Origin: a virus
Length of the DNA stretch: 50,107 nucleotides
Reading direction: 5' to 3' (one strand)
IMG/VR virus record: IMGVR_UViG_3300024261_000049
Coordinates: 1 to 50,107 of that record
The notes under the pieces were generated by a model. It searched no databases. It saw only the letters and a list, made by a program, of their open reading frames with translations, and had not been told where the DNA came from. Below, one piece after another: positions 15,801 through 24,699 of this stretch. Position numbers and translations under genes: made by a program. Position 1 is the first letter of the stretch. Each line of letters opens with the position of its first letter.

Positions 15801-16075
15801 ATTATAGGATCGCCTTCTGGAGCAATAATAGGAACTACTGATTCAGTAGAATTCAAAGCTATATCAAGATCATCTAAAATGACCTGGCTCTCTGTTCTTT
15901 CGTCAGTACTTTTATTCTCTTTAGATTCCACGTACTTAACCATAGCTTGATCAGTATCTATATCTATATCATCATCGAAGCGTATGTCTTTATCAATGTC
16001 CTCGATTACCTGTTCAGGTGCATCAAACACACTTTGTTTAGAACCCCTTAAGAGTCCACTTGTTAATTTACTCAT
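12884..16075 (-). CDS. putative virion-packaged single-subunit RNA polymerase, 1063 aa
   Basis: Last gene of the late block. The motifs of T7/N4-type polymerases occur in order: QTGRPY with G567-R568 (DxxGR/TxxGR site), motif A ELDGTSNALAWSAV with D678, motif B R755-x3-K759-KPLMIFV-Y767-G768 (exact Rx3Kx7YG geometry of T7 R627/K631/Y639, including the Met four after the Lys), and a motif-C-like VTHSNDSEN with H924 and D927 after a helix ALSVSASGKEVYKAV. Spacings (110, 81, 168 residues) are close to T7 (112, 94, 181). The first 100-150 residues are acidic and low complexity. N4 mini-vRNAP is of similar size (about 1100 aa). The gene lies next to a giant ejection protein, as expected for a packaged enzyme. 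Motif C has two residues between His and Asp, unlike canonical HDS, so activity needs proof. Confidence 0.7.
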   Translation of the reverse strand: MSKLTSGLLRGSKQSVFDAPEQVIEDIDKDIRFDDDIDIDTDQAMVKYVESKENKSTDERTESQVILDDLDIALNSTESVVPIIAPEGDPIIDANRERIEKQRMENVSQFPTQESEYETFTPEEDKVTRREPAKFEEFARLIDEGSEDAAFALLNEGDDTVSRPDFDEVITSHKQMTSLLGEEAGKLNFNFSGAKKTEFYERLNNEEKAPLGDVRSLAEYGKRFLALQEEAERNDLGQAFTDSMMYSFMHSLLEQRWRKEQRENDIKDGKPESEIAEKEESGTVAMNGHIGSLVESAFNIKNGDKMTQGVTGAITKEIVLRANDRLVAAGMPSLFEQRTINKDGKSLNIVELTEAGLDLAQKQEAMVPTLIPKAVVKVRFERKMNEEGTKVKWNKSQKKKRDKSLDYGDYAQAQKSITYQENIPFTSNGELFIRIEESLADPEAREIIDADFIGLVGLEMKDGTISRRDKNGTPWRFTPILDANNRPMLNTITDPTNERYGFKYEVELSLSDRARYRLYDNTAMWIQDTQDAIFYYDFMIGNDRIYLKQNIGNWHSGKFARSLLQTGRPYQINHKSPREVGMHKALILQRAGLEKDDNHKSLYVEELITKFDTNVAKWSKMYFNHLKEGKSGIPIKLLKKADGDWEYLTAVEEALRFDTYLKNPTNKPYETRFFTELDGTSNALAWSAVQAGNTLVSRLTGLLPKIEGDAEDTYYYTVETFAKEMFKALSSQYNGDEATRVKFKQLWKYLGVKNRSLAKKPLMIFVYGASGFAIKLDFGATLEKLVSEDGFQRLAKKDLGLTSKEGQEFRELSKRIMVKAIETNFPDLRAYTKAMAAITEYSLNQGLNPTFKNHAGHILHFGRLVSHVDKEKSFKASFKDEEGKVDRFNVDVLTRTHDPRALSVSASGKEVYKAVKSAAVMVTHSNDSENMNGGFIDSFEDLQKQGKQFYGAQIFDGLMTTTTQAEMSARHLNKWFKKINAEISNLDRFIAGMKKQAKEKGIKFDLSSQTILLYNPRTEKEDVKVNLMKLVEKLNKRYKDLQIEMAKEAARQFPIPRWKNKSK

Positions 16076-16087
16076 TTGTATTTACCT

Positions 16088-19000
16088 TTATTTGAATAAG
16101 TAAGAAGAGCCGAATAATGGTGTAGCTTTCTTAGCATAATAACCAACTCCAGACATATCTCCTGACATTGCGTTGTCAAGCACTTTATGCGCCCAACTAA
16201 GTGTACCAGTAAACGGACCTAAGTCTCCTGCTAGTTGTTCAAGGAACGGTTCGTTGATATCGTATATCGGATGAATCATATCAATGAATCTTTCAGATGT
16301 ACCAAACAATCCAGAAGACATAATACCTCTCTGAGCATAACCATAGTCTTCTAACCAAGGGTTGTGTCCATCTTCATACTTCCATTCGTCCTTAAGCATT
16401 TGTCCAAGGAAAGCAAACATAAGCATAGTCATTGCTGCTGCATACGCATGGTATCTAGCAGATGGGTTGCCATGTCTGAACCTTCTCCAAGCTCTTGGAA
16501 GGATGTGAGATGTGAATGTAGATAAGAAACCTTGGTATTGACCCATCATTCTGAAATGAGGATCTGAATACCATATAGGTCTGTCAGCTGAGTTAGGGTT
16601 AGCTAAGATGTTATCAACATATGAATGACGAGCAATCTGCATCTGATCAAACAAACTATAGAATGGAGCGTCTTTATTTCCTTGACCTAACTCCTGATTA
16701 ATAATCCTCTGCAAAGCAGCATAGTATCTTTCAGGGTCATGTGTTGGATCTAAACCCTCTTTCTTAAGCTCTGCATGAAGACTATTAACAAATGTATGGT
16801 ATTCCTTCGCCATAGCCTTAGGATCTATACCAAGCTCTCTTAGTCTTTCATAAGCATCAGCTCCGATATTCCTACCAGACTCATAATGTTGGAACACTAA
16901 AGCCAAGTCTCTAATGATTGCATCTTGTGCCATAGATAGGGCGGCAATACGAGTAGCGTCAGTGAACGGCTTTAGTAGATTGAATGTAAAGAAAGCCTGA
17001 AGAACTGATTCTTTAAACTTACTCATATGATCAATCTGCTGGCCGATATCGATATGTCCTAATACGCCTGTAGCGTGTGAACCATAGAACGCATAGAAAT
17101 CCCTTTCAACAGCTGACAACTCCTCAGGAGTCATCCCAGAGCCTTTAACCATATACCTCATAGAGTCTTTAGTAGACTTCTTAAAATGTTGGAATAGCTG
17201 TTTAGCTGCCTGCATTAATACTTGCTTAGCTTCCTTGTCATGTATTGCATTTAACACCAACAATCCAATCTCAGGAAGAGATGCTAACAATGATGTATCA
17301 AGTTGCGTAATAGAGCCAAAGAACAACAGGTTAGATTGAAGCTCAAGAAGTTTCTTGTTCTCCATTTCATGATATCTCCCTAAGGAAGCATCTCTGTAAT
17401 CCATGATTACCTTGGCAGTCATAGGATCCCATCTGTCTCCCATTCCTTCTTTCTCTAGAGTAGATTTAATGAAATGCAATACTCTATCTACGCCTTTACC
17501 ATCCTTACCAGCAACCTGAACTTCTACACCGTAATCAACCATTGATGCAATGTTATGACTAAGAACCTTAAACATGTTCTTCTCTAAGAATGTATCTCTC
17601 ATAACATTTGATGAATTCAAATGCATACTAGTCTTTCTTAGTGTGTCAGGTAAACCCATTCGTTTGAATTCTGCATCTGTCATATTGCCCATTGAGAAGG
17701 TCTCTCCACCTTCAACAACAGCTTTATAGAACTTATGAGCATCTTCACGAGACAGTTTAGTTGTAATAACCTTGCCTGTCTTAGGATCAATATGCGTCCA
17801 GCCATCAACTAAAGTCTGAACGAATAACTCTTTGTTCTTTCTAACTTCAGCTGGAGCTAAAACAGCAGCAGACTCAACATAACCTTTGCGCCTATCTAAG
17901 TCCTTACCTGTAAGTTTTTCGTAAAGCAACGCATTCATTTCGGCGACTGCTTCTAACTCTTTAGCAGCCTTCTCATAAACATCTAGCTTACCTTCCCTTT
18001 CTAGCTGAGTTGTTACAGGATTAACAGTGGTAGCCCCATGAGGAACCACTGCGTCCTTAGCCCTAGTCCGCTCTGCCATAAACTCTTTAAGAGTCTTTAG
18101 GGCTGCGTCAGTATCCTTGCCAACAGCTCTTAATCCAGACTCTGCTATAAAGTTAGACCAAACTGTTTCAAGATAAATATTAATCTTTCCAGCAAGTCTT
18201 TGCTTCATCTTAATCTTAGACTGACCAGGCATAAACGACTTGTTACTAGGAGCTTCAATAGTCATTAGAATAGCGTATGCTTGTCTAACCGCAGGAGGAA
18301 GTGTTTCATCTTCAACCATTTTCTGAAGATACTTAGACCCTCCTTTCATAAAGAACTTGCCAGGAAAGTCTTTAATAGTCTTCCACCAGCCTTTGTTCAC
18401 TGTCTTGTCATCAGATTCTGCCTTGTCGTATTCATCCTTAATAACAGAAGATGAGTCGCCATTCTTAACCGCTTCTTTAAACTCTGGAGAATCCATAAGC
18501 GTTTGAAGCTGGTCATAAGCGTCTCCACCATGCCAATAGTTCTTCTCAACATTATCTGCTGATGCAGAATAATCTCGTTGCATTTGCTTAAGACGACCAT
18601 AGTCAGAGATAGTTGTACTAACACCTGACATAGACCCACCTAACAATGCACCACCAGCAGCAGCATTGATTAGAACTCTACGGTATTCTTCACCATCAAA
18701 TTCACCATGCTCACCACCATAATGTGCAGTGACGTAGCCTGTTGTTTCTTGAGCCATCTCAGTAGTGCCCTCAATAGCAGCACCACGACCAAAGTTCTTT
18801 CCAAACGACTTAGCAACTAAGCCTTTCTTAACTAAGATGTCTACAACACCCTCTACTTGATCAAGAAGATCCATTTGAGCTTTACCCAAGTTGTTCTTAA
18901 CATCTAGAGTGGCTGCGTCAATTGATATACCTGTCTTCTTAGCGTGTTGAGCAATCACTTGATCCATACCATCTTTAGTTAGCACATAAGATGGCTTCAT

Positions 19001-20128
19001 AATACCTCTTAGACCTAAACGATCCAATAGGGCCATAGCTAAGCCAGCTGACATTGCAGCACCAGCATTCTTGGAATCTTTGTCTCCGCCCATACGATGA
19101 TATGTATCACCTGCATACACCAACCAAGGCATAGCAGTACCAGCAGCAACGCCAATTCCAGCCCCAAGAGGCCCACCGATCACACCACCAACAACAGCGC
19201 CTGCGCCATAGGAAGCAACCAAACCAAGAATATAAGGTAACCCCATGCCAGCTAAGCCAGCTATATAGTTACCTGCTGTAGATACATCCTCAATATTAGT
19301 AATGTCGTCAATATACGCTGGTAATTCCCTTAGTTTACTCTCGTATATGTCTGCATTAATCTTGCCAGATAAGTAAAGCTCTTCGTTATTAAGAGCATCA
19401 CCCAGCATAGAACGGCCGCCTTGGATACCTTGCTTAATGCCAATCCAACTAGACTCGAAAGCAGCTGAAAAAGGATTGTCAGCACGGTTCATGAAGTCTC
19501 TATCAGCATGCAAGAACATTGCCTCACGGTCAACATAGATAGACTCTGGGCCTCTATATCCTGCTTCTGCAGCATAAGCCGCTTCATTTAAAGCAACAGC
19601 CTTCTCACCAACTAAAGTGTCTCTCCAATGTTGTTGAACTCTGCCTCTAGCTTGTGCCCAAGGGTCGTTAGGATCTATCTCTCTAATACCCCTAGCCATT
19701 CTTCCAGCTTCAGCTAAAGCGACCTGCTTGTCAGAAGAGAACTTATCTAAAGGAATAATGCCTTCGTAGTAAGCCTTATCTCCAAGACCTAATCCATCTT
19801 TATTCTGTAATGGAGACAGTAGTCTGTCGTAGATGTCTTCTTCTGAATCATCAGGAAGGATATTAAAACCTTGAGAGTTTGCTAGTCCAGCAATCTCATC
19901 AGCAATAATTTCTCCATCCCAATCACCATACTTAACAGTTCCATCTTCTAAGAAGTGAAGGGTTTCTGGAACCGACATATCACTAAAACGGACTGGAGCC
20001 CCTTCAGCTTTACTAGTTGGCTCAATAGTGTCTCCATCAACAAACCAGTATTCACCTTTGTTGGTTTGAATAGACCTCCTAACATGTGTTGGGATATCGT
20101 TCTCACCTTCTAGATAATCTGTAAGCAT
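16088..20128 (-). CDS. giant internal virion / DNA-ejection protein, 1346 aa
   Basis: Probably released from the capsid into the host envelope to help DNA entry. At about residues 285-345 lies a long Gly/Ala-rich hydrophobic stretch (YIAGLAGMGLPYILGLVASY, then AGAVVGGVIGGPLGAGIG) with glycine-zipper character and capacity for membrane insertion; a second such patch (AAGGALLGGSMSG) is near residue 490. The C-terminal third has further hydrophobic helices (AAAMTMLMFAFLGQML) and aromatic residues. The rest is helical. It is adjacent to the putative virion polymerase and to other internal proteins. Size and place match ejection proteins such as T7 gp16, but no lytic transglycosylase motif was seen. 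Confidence 0.65.
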   Translation of the reverse strand: MLTDYLEGENDIPTHVRRSIQTNKGEYWFVDGDTIEPTSKAEGAPVRFSDMSVPETLHFLEDGTVKYGDWDGEIIADEIAGLANSQGFNILPDDSEEDIYDRLLSPLQNKDGLGLGDKAYYEGIIPLDKFSSDKQVALAEAGRMARGIREIDPNDPWAQARGRVQQHWRDTLVGEKAVALNEAAYAAEAGYRGPESIYVDREAMFLHADRDFMNRADNPFSAAFESSWIGIKQGIQGGRSMLGDALNNEELYLSGKINADIYESKLRELPAYIDDITNIEDVSTAGNYIAGLAGMGLPYILGLVASYGAGAVVGGVIGGPLGAGIGVAAGTAMPWLVYAGDTYHRMGGDKDSKNAGAAMSAGLAMALLDRLGLRGIMKPSYVLTKDGMDQVIAQHAKKTGISIDAATLDVKNNLGKAQMDLLDQVEGVVDILVKKGLVAKSFGKNFGRGAAIEGTTEMAQETTGYVTAHYGGEHGEFDGEEYRRVLINAAAGGALLGGSMSGVSTTISDYGRLKQMQRDYSASADNVEKNYWHGGDAYDQLQTLMDSPEFKEAVKNGDSSSVIKDEYDKAESDDKTVNKGWWKTIKDFPGKFFMKGGSKYLQKMVEDETLPPAVRQAYAILMTIEAPSNKSFMPGQSKIKMKQRLAGKINIYLETVWSNFIAESGLRAVGKDTDAALKTLKEFMAERTRAKDAVVPHGATTVNPVTTQLEREGKLDVYEKAAKELEAVAEMNALLYEKLTGKDLDRRKGYVESAAVLAPAEVRKNKELFVQTLVDGWTHIDPKTGKVITTKLSREDAHKFYKAVVEGGETFSMGNMTDAEFKRMGLPDTLRKTSMHLNSSNVMRDTFLEKNMFKVLSHNIASMVDYGVEVQVAGKDGKGVDRVLHFIKSTLEKEGMGDRWDPMTAKVIMDYRDASLGRYHEMENKKLLELQSNLLFFGSITQLDTSLLASLPEIGLLVLNAIHDKEAKQVLMQAAKQLFQHFKKSTKDSMRYMVKGSGMTPEELSAVERDFYAFYGSHATGVLGHIDIGQQIDHMSKFKESVLQAFFTFNLLKPFTDATRIAALSMAQDAIIRDLALVFQHYESGRNIGADAYERLRELGIDPKAMAKEYHTFVNSLHAELKKEGLDPTHDPERYYAALQRIINQELGQGNKDAPFYSLFDQMQIARHSYVDNILANPNSADRPIWYSDPHFRMMGQYQGFLSTFTSHILPRAWRRFRHGNPSARYHAYAAAMTMLMFAFLGQMLKDEWKYEDGHNPWLEDYGYAQRGIMSSGLFGTSERFIDMIHPIYDINEPFLEQLAGDLGPFTGTLSWAHKVLDNAMSGDMSGVGYYAKKATPLFGSSYLFK

Positions 20129-20144
20129 GGTTGCTCCTTATGTA

Positions 20145-22355
20145 TTATTTCAATTGTCCTACCTGTGAGTTAGCAAACTCAAGGAATGTTAGGTCTTTCC
20201 TGTCTTCCAGACTAATCTTTCTCCATATCTTAATTAGGGACTTAAATACTTCATCAGCATTCTGATAGTTATCAGATCCTTTTACAATAGTATCAACTGA
20301 CGCTCTTAAAGACAATAGTCTTTCAGCATCCAAGTTGCCTTCCTTGTCAAAAAGCATTGGAGCAATATCACCACTTACCCCTTTATCTTTAGTCAACTTA
20401 GTGTGATAAGCTCTAGCTCTAATAAAAGCATCTGGAGAAGATGATAAACTGATATCGTCATCGCTTTGAGCTTGAGCTCTCATTGATTTCATCCAGTCTC
20501 TCATTCCAGAGTCAAAGATTCTCTTTAAGCCTTTGGCCTTCTTCCCAACAGGAGCCACTAGATCGTCTTCTGATATACCAGCTCTACTTGCATACGCAGA
20601 GAACGATGTTTTGTAAGCTTGAGCAACGTCAGGAATCTTCTTATTTATCTTTTCCTTCATCTTCTTATCCATACTAGCAAAGAAGTTGTTGTTATAGTTA
20701 GTGGATAAAGTCTCAAGACGTTTAGTTGTAAACTTCAGCAAGTCCTTACGAGCTGTAACAGCCTTGCCTCCTGCTTCAACTTGCTTAAGAGTAAGGTCTC
20801 TTACAAACTTACGGTCTTCCTTAGCTATCTCAGCATCAACCTTCTCTTGTCTAGCAATATCTTCACCTACAACACCAAAGCCTGCGGTTGCAGAAGCTCC
20901 AAACGACTCTCCACTAGCCACACCTATAAGAGTTCCTAGTATTGCTTTAAACAACTGAGGTCTCCACTCTTTAAGATGACCAGAAGAGTCAACAAATCGT
21001 TTGATTTCAGCCTCTGGGTTAGCTCCTGAATTAATTCTATCTTGGAATGTAGTCACTACTTCTTTAGCCACTTCACTCTTGTTAACCTCTTTATGATTAT
21101 TAGCGCTTTCACGTTCAGCGTCTGTCATAGGGCCTTCGCCTTTACCTTGCCAATCAAAAGATTGATTAGGGTAAATAGATTGATCTTGAGCGACTAAATC
21201 ATCACGTTCAGCATCTGTGATAGCTCCGTCTGATTGCCCTAACCAAGAAGGGGTATTTGCTAAAGAAGCTTCTTCAGCATCCCATTGATTATTAAAGAAG
21301 TCTTGTCCAGCTTCAGCCTTATCGAATGCTGTCTGAGCATCTCTATCTTCAGTAGCTTCAGCTTGGGTATTAAAGTAACCGTCACGAATAAACAAAGGAG
21401 CTTCTGGCTCGTTGATCACTTGCGAAAAGCCGCTTGGATGATACATAGTCTTAGGAGTAGTATTACGTCCTCCCCATTCAGTATCCCCAAATTCAGCTTG
21501 GTCAAAGAGAGCTGAATCACCGACCATAGCAGCTTCATCGCCATAATAGTTACCTTCCAAATGATAATTGCTTGGAATAAAGCCTTCGTAGTAATCATCA
21601 TTAGGATCAATACCTTCTAAATTATTAAGACGTGTGTTAGTTCTATCTACACCTTTATTTACATTGTTGCCATCCCAGGTTTGATCTTGAATAGGATTAC
21701 CCATCGCATCTGTGTCAATCATAGGATTATCAAAGAATTGAGAGGGTTCTAGTTCTGGTCGTGAGTTGTACTCATTACGCCAATCATCGAACCCTTGGGC
21801 TGTCTGGGCATCATCAGAGCCAACTTCAGGATAAGCCATCTCTGTATTAGGAGCTACATAACCATTATTCTGGTACATAGCTACCTCTTCTGGAGATGTG
21901 GCGATCACAGTCATACCACCTGCATTGGTCATTGGGACCCGCATCTTATCTTTATCTTTGTCCTTTGTCCCTTTGAACGAAGGGGTATTTGTCTTATTTT
22001 CAGTAGTAGTAGTGGTTACTGTACCATCTGCATTATGCTTCTTAACTTCAACTTTATTGACGTTTGAAGAAGGATCATTTACCTCTGAAGAATATTTATC
22101 TAATACTCCAGTAGAGGCAGAGTCAATAGCGTCATAACCAAAAGCATCAACTTCACCATACTCTGGGCTATTGAAAATACTATATTGCTCTTCACCCGGC
22201 ATCCAGCTTGCCACCGACGGCAATAAGTTTTGGTAACCCGGAGGAACAGTAGCTCCATTTGCTGTCGCTTGTTGTACTGATTTTCTAATTGAAGCGTCTT
22301 GTTCGGGAGAGTATCCCATAGTAGCATTTAGTGCTTCCCATTCTTGTTGTGTCAT
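20145..22355 (-). CDS. internal virion protein, 736 aa
   Basis: The first 400 residues are acidic, Asn/Gln/Asp-rich and low in hydrophobicity (repetitive GWNN/DAQTAFDKAEAGQDF types). The C-terminal part becomes helical, with an amphipathic/hydrophobic segment near 480-510 (LFKAILGTLIGVASGESFGA) and then a charged coiled-coil-like region. This disorder-plus-membrane-active-helix layout suits an ejected internal protein. It lies 16 bp upstream of the 1346-aa gene in the late operon. No named family recognised. Confidence 0.55.
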   Translation of the reverse strand: MTQQEWEALNATMGYSPEQDASIRKSVQQATANGATVPPGYQNLLPSVASWMPGEEQYSIFNSPEYGEVDAFGYDAIDSASTGVLDKYSSEVNDPSSNVNKVEVKKHNADGTVTTTTTENKTNTPSFKGTKDKDKDKMRVPMTNAGGMTVIATSPEEVAMYQNNGYVAPNTEMAYPEVGSDDAQTAQGFDDWRNEYNSRPELEPSQFFDNPMIDTDAMGNPIQDQTWDGNNVNKGVDRTNTRLNNLEGIDPNDDYYEGFIPSNYHLEGNYYGDEAAMVGDSALFDQAEFGDTEWGGRNTTPKTMYHPSGFSQVINEPEAPLFIRDGYFNTQAEATEDRDAQTAFDKAEAGQDFFNNQWDAEEASLANTPSWLGQSDGAITDAERDDLVAQDQSIYPNQSFDWQGKGEGPMTDAERESANNHKEVNKSEVAKEVVTTFQDRINSGANPEAEIKRFVDSSGHLKEWRPQLFKAILGTLIGVASGESFGASATAGFGVVGEDIARQEKVDAEIAKEDRKFVRDLTLKQVEAGGKAVTARKDLLKFTTKRLETLSTNYNNNFFASMDKKMKEKINKKIPDVAQAYKTSFSAYASRAGISEDDLVAPVGKKAKGLKRIFDSGMRDWMKSMRAQAQSDDDISLSSSPDAFIRARAYHTKLTKDKGVSGDIAPMLFDKEGNLDAERLLSLRASVDTIVKGSDNYQNADEVFKSLIKIWRKISLEDRKDLTFLEFANSQVGQLK

Positions 22356-22364
22356 AATATCTCC

Positions 22365-23363
22365 TTAATTTCCGAACCAGCTATGCCCGCTGTAATCTTT
22401 CTTGTCATTCTTGCCAGGTCCTTTTGTGAAGTACCATTCAACAGGATTCTTCTTAAATTCAACAAACTCGTGAGGGGCCTTAGTGAAATAAGTCTGTGCG
22501 TCTGACATGCTGAACAATCCGCCTGTCATCCAGCTTTGGACAGCGTCTTTCTTGTTCTCTGTAAGTAGTTCCGCATCATTCATGTACCATTCTGGCTTCA
22601 GAGTATGAAGTGAGTTTTGGACATCATCTAATCTATCAGCAAGTTGCACAGTGTTTAATACACTTGAAGTACCTTGTCTTAAAGAAGAATGTTCAGGATT
22701 AACCTGAACAAATCCTGGAGTATTTCCGTATCCCAATGACTTTTCTTTGATCCTTTTAGCGTTAACTGTGCTAACCGCATTAGGGTCTACAGTAACTGCA
22801 TTTGGATTAGGATTAACAACAGTTTTCTTCTTGGCTAACGGAGCTGGTGTTGGAACAAACTTACGATCCGCTTTCCAATTATTCCTATAAGCATTAGCCT
22901 GTCTAGTATTAATTGATCCCTCAGGGACTTTGTATCTACTTCCCCCAGGCATCAAGAAGTCAGGAACATTCTCAGTCCATTCAGGACGATTGTAGATTTC
23001 TTTACCAGCATTAGGATGAGAGCGTATAAAGTCTGCCTTAGCTCTCTCAGCCGCTTCTAGTTCAACAGCATTCTTATCCCTAAGAGCACCATCTTTTCCT
23101 GTAACTTTAGCATCGATAGCAGTATCAAAACCTGCTAATTCATCTCCCCACATTGACTGTCCAGTATTAACAGGGGCTGTATATTCGTTCCATGCTGCCC
23201 CACCAATATCTGTAAGAGCTTTCATTGCCAGCTTCTTATATATGTCGTCTTTAGGAGGAGCAATAGCAGCAGGATTACCATGTTTACTACCATCTGCAAA
23301 TCCTCTCCATCCTAATTCAGATGTTGCTCCACCCCAAGGGTTTGCTTGTTTGTTATATGCCAT
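22365..23363 (-). CDS. internal virion protein, 332 aa
   Basis: ATG 23363 (MAYNKQANPWGGATSELGWR) is chosen over an in-frame TTG at 23378 because GGAGGAAG lies just upstream. It is Asn/Pro/Lys-rich and contains several WGG/YGN motifs and no membrane span. The N-terminus (MAYxQQ/KQxN.WG) echoes that of the next protein upstream (MAYGQQQNVWG), suggesting related N-terminal signals. Probably a structural or ejected component. Confidence 0.55.
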   Translation of the reverse strand: MAYNKQANPWGGATSELGWRGFADGSKHGNPAAIAPPKDDIYKKLAMKALTDIGGAAWNEYTAPVNTGQSMWGDELAGFDTAIDAKVTGKDGALRDKNAVELEAAERAKADFIRSHPNAGKEIYNRPEWTENVPDFLMPGGSRYKVPEGSINTRQANAYRNNWKADRKFVPTPAPLAKKKTVVNPNPNAVTVDPNAVSTVNAKRIKEKSLGYGNTPGFVQVNPEHSSLRQGTSSVLNTVQLADRLDDVQNSLHTLKPEWYMNDAELLTENKKDAVQSWMTGGLFSMSDAQTYFTKAPHEFVEFKKNPVEWYFTKGPGKNDKKDYSGHSWFGN

Positions 23364-23364
23364 C

Positions 23365-24177
23365 TTATCTTCCTCCAAATTTTCTCATATATTCTTCTTC
23401 ATCAAACTGAGGTTTATTAGGATTACCTAAAGGTCCTGTAGTTGGAAGAGTTGTTTGTGGTGTACTACCTAAAGTTATCGGTTTGTTTTCTTGACCAATA
23501 GTGGAGGCATCCATATTAAACTTAGATTCACCTGGGGCTTCAGAAGCTGTAACACCAGATTCATTTAGTTTATTAGATACGTCGTAAGCAGCTTTAGCCC
23601 ACATAACCGCATTACCTGCGCCATCAGTAGCTGCATCAGCAGTACCATCGGCAGCAACATCAGTAGCTCCGTTAGCGGCTGCGTCTCCTGCTGGGGAATA
23701 AGCGTTATTAGCTAGATCAGCTGTGTTCTCGTTAAGAGCCATCTGTGTCGCTTCATCAGCTAATGGTCCTGCTGCTTTTTGTCCAGCTTGATACTTATCC
23801 CAGCCTTGAGCTGCTAAAGTGGCTACATTGCCCATATTGGAGCTACCACCTGGTCTCATAGAGGTTCCACTCTGGCCAGTACTGCCGGATTGAGAACCGA
23901 AACCACTAGTGCCAGACCTAACTGATTGTTTGTCAGGGACCATAGCATCAACAGCCATACCAGCTGCCATACCACCTGCAGGTCCACCATAGATAGTGCC
24001 TAATATTTGAGCACCAGTCTTAGCAATCATCTTACCTGTGTTCTTCTCTTTGAAGCCCCCACCTACAGCTTTGATAGAGTTTCCTCCCATACCAGATCCA
24101 AAGGCTTGACCTTCTTCTTCATCGCCGTATGCGTTACTTCTAGTACCCCATACGTTTTGTTGTTGACCGTAAGCCAT
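23365..24177 (-). CDS. low-complexity Gly/Ala-rich virion protein, 270 aa
   Basis: Starts MAYGQQQNVWGTRSNAYGDE. A short hydrophobic Gly/Ala patch (IYGGPAGGMAAGMAVDAMVP) is followed by Ser/Gly repeats (SGTSGFGSQSGSTGQSGTS) and Ala/Asp/Thr repeats (TADAATDGAGNA). It ends two bases before the next gene. Composition suggests an internal or ejected component in the same set as its neighbours. Family not recognised. Confidence 0.55.
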   Translation of the reverse strand: MAYGQQQNVWGTRSNAYGDEEEGQAFGSGMGGNSIKAVGGGFKEKNTGKMIAKTGAQILGTIYGGPAGGMAAGMAVDAMVPDKQSVRSGTSGFGSQSGSTGQSGTSMRPGGSSNMGNVATLAAQGWDKYQAGQKAAGPLADEATQMALNENTADLANNAYSPAGDAAANGATDVAADGTADAATDGAGNAVMWAKAAYDVSNKLNESGVTASEAPGESKFNMDASTIGQENKPITLGSTPQTTLPTTGPLGNPNKPQFDEEEYMRKFGGR

Positions 24178-24186
24178 TAGTATCTC

Positions 24187-24699
24187 CTATTTAGAATACC
24201 AGTCCTGCTTTCTGCCTTCATCTGTCCATCTAAAATCAGGATCCATTACAGAATCAATAGAATGACCGTCTAACCTATCATCACTCTGGGCGTAATAAGA
24301 ATAAGCTGGAGTAGAAGTACTATCAGCAGCAGCTCTAGAATAATTAGCAGCAGCCTCTCTAGAAGGAGTACGAATATCTGTTCTTAGATTGTCATCTATA
24401 GAAGCACCTAATGGTCCAGCTGCTCTTTGCGCCATATATCGTTCAGCTTCTGCTCTTCGTAAAGCAGACTCTTCAGCCATCTTTCTTTGAAGTTGGTCTC
24501 TCCTGTACTCCATATATTCTATCTTTCTCTGATCTTCATTAGAATATACAGGCCTGCGATACCCATTATCAAGAGTTCCAACAAGATCATTTCCTACTTG
24601 GTTAAAACGATCCCTAATGTCGCTATTATTCATTGCGGCATATTCCTCGTTTGATTTAGGGAATTCATAACCGTTATTCTGTTGATTCCAAATAGTCAT
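24187..24699 (-). CDS. internal virion protein, Arg/Ala-rich helical, about 170 aa
   Basis: ATG 24699 is used: it overlaps the upstream TGA (TGATG) and has a strong GGAGGT eight bases upstream. A GTG three bases earlier (24702) is possible. The N-terminal part is Asn-rich (NQQNNGYEFP), then there is an Arg/Glu helix (YMEYRRDQLQRKMAEESALR). Likely a structural protein; no named family recognised. Confidence 0.55.
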   Translation of the reverse strand: MTIWNQQNNGYEFPKSNEEYAAMNNSDIRDRFNQVGNDLVGTLDNGYRRPVYSNEDQRKIEYMEYRRDQLQRKMAEESALRRAEAERYMAQRAAGPLGASIDDNLRTDIRTPSREAAANYSRAAADSTSTPAYSYYAQSDDRLDGHSIDSVMDPDFRWTDEGRKQDWYSK

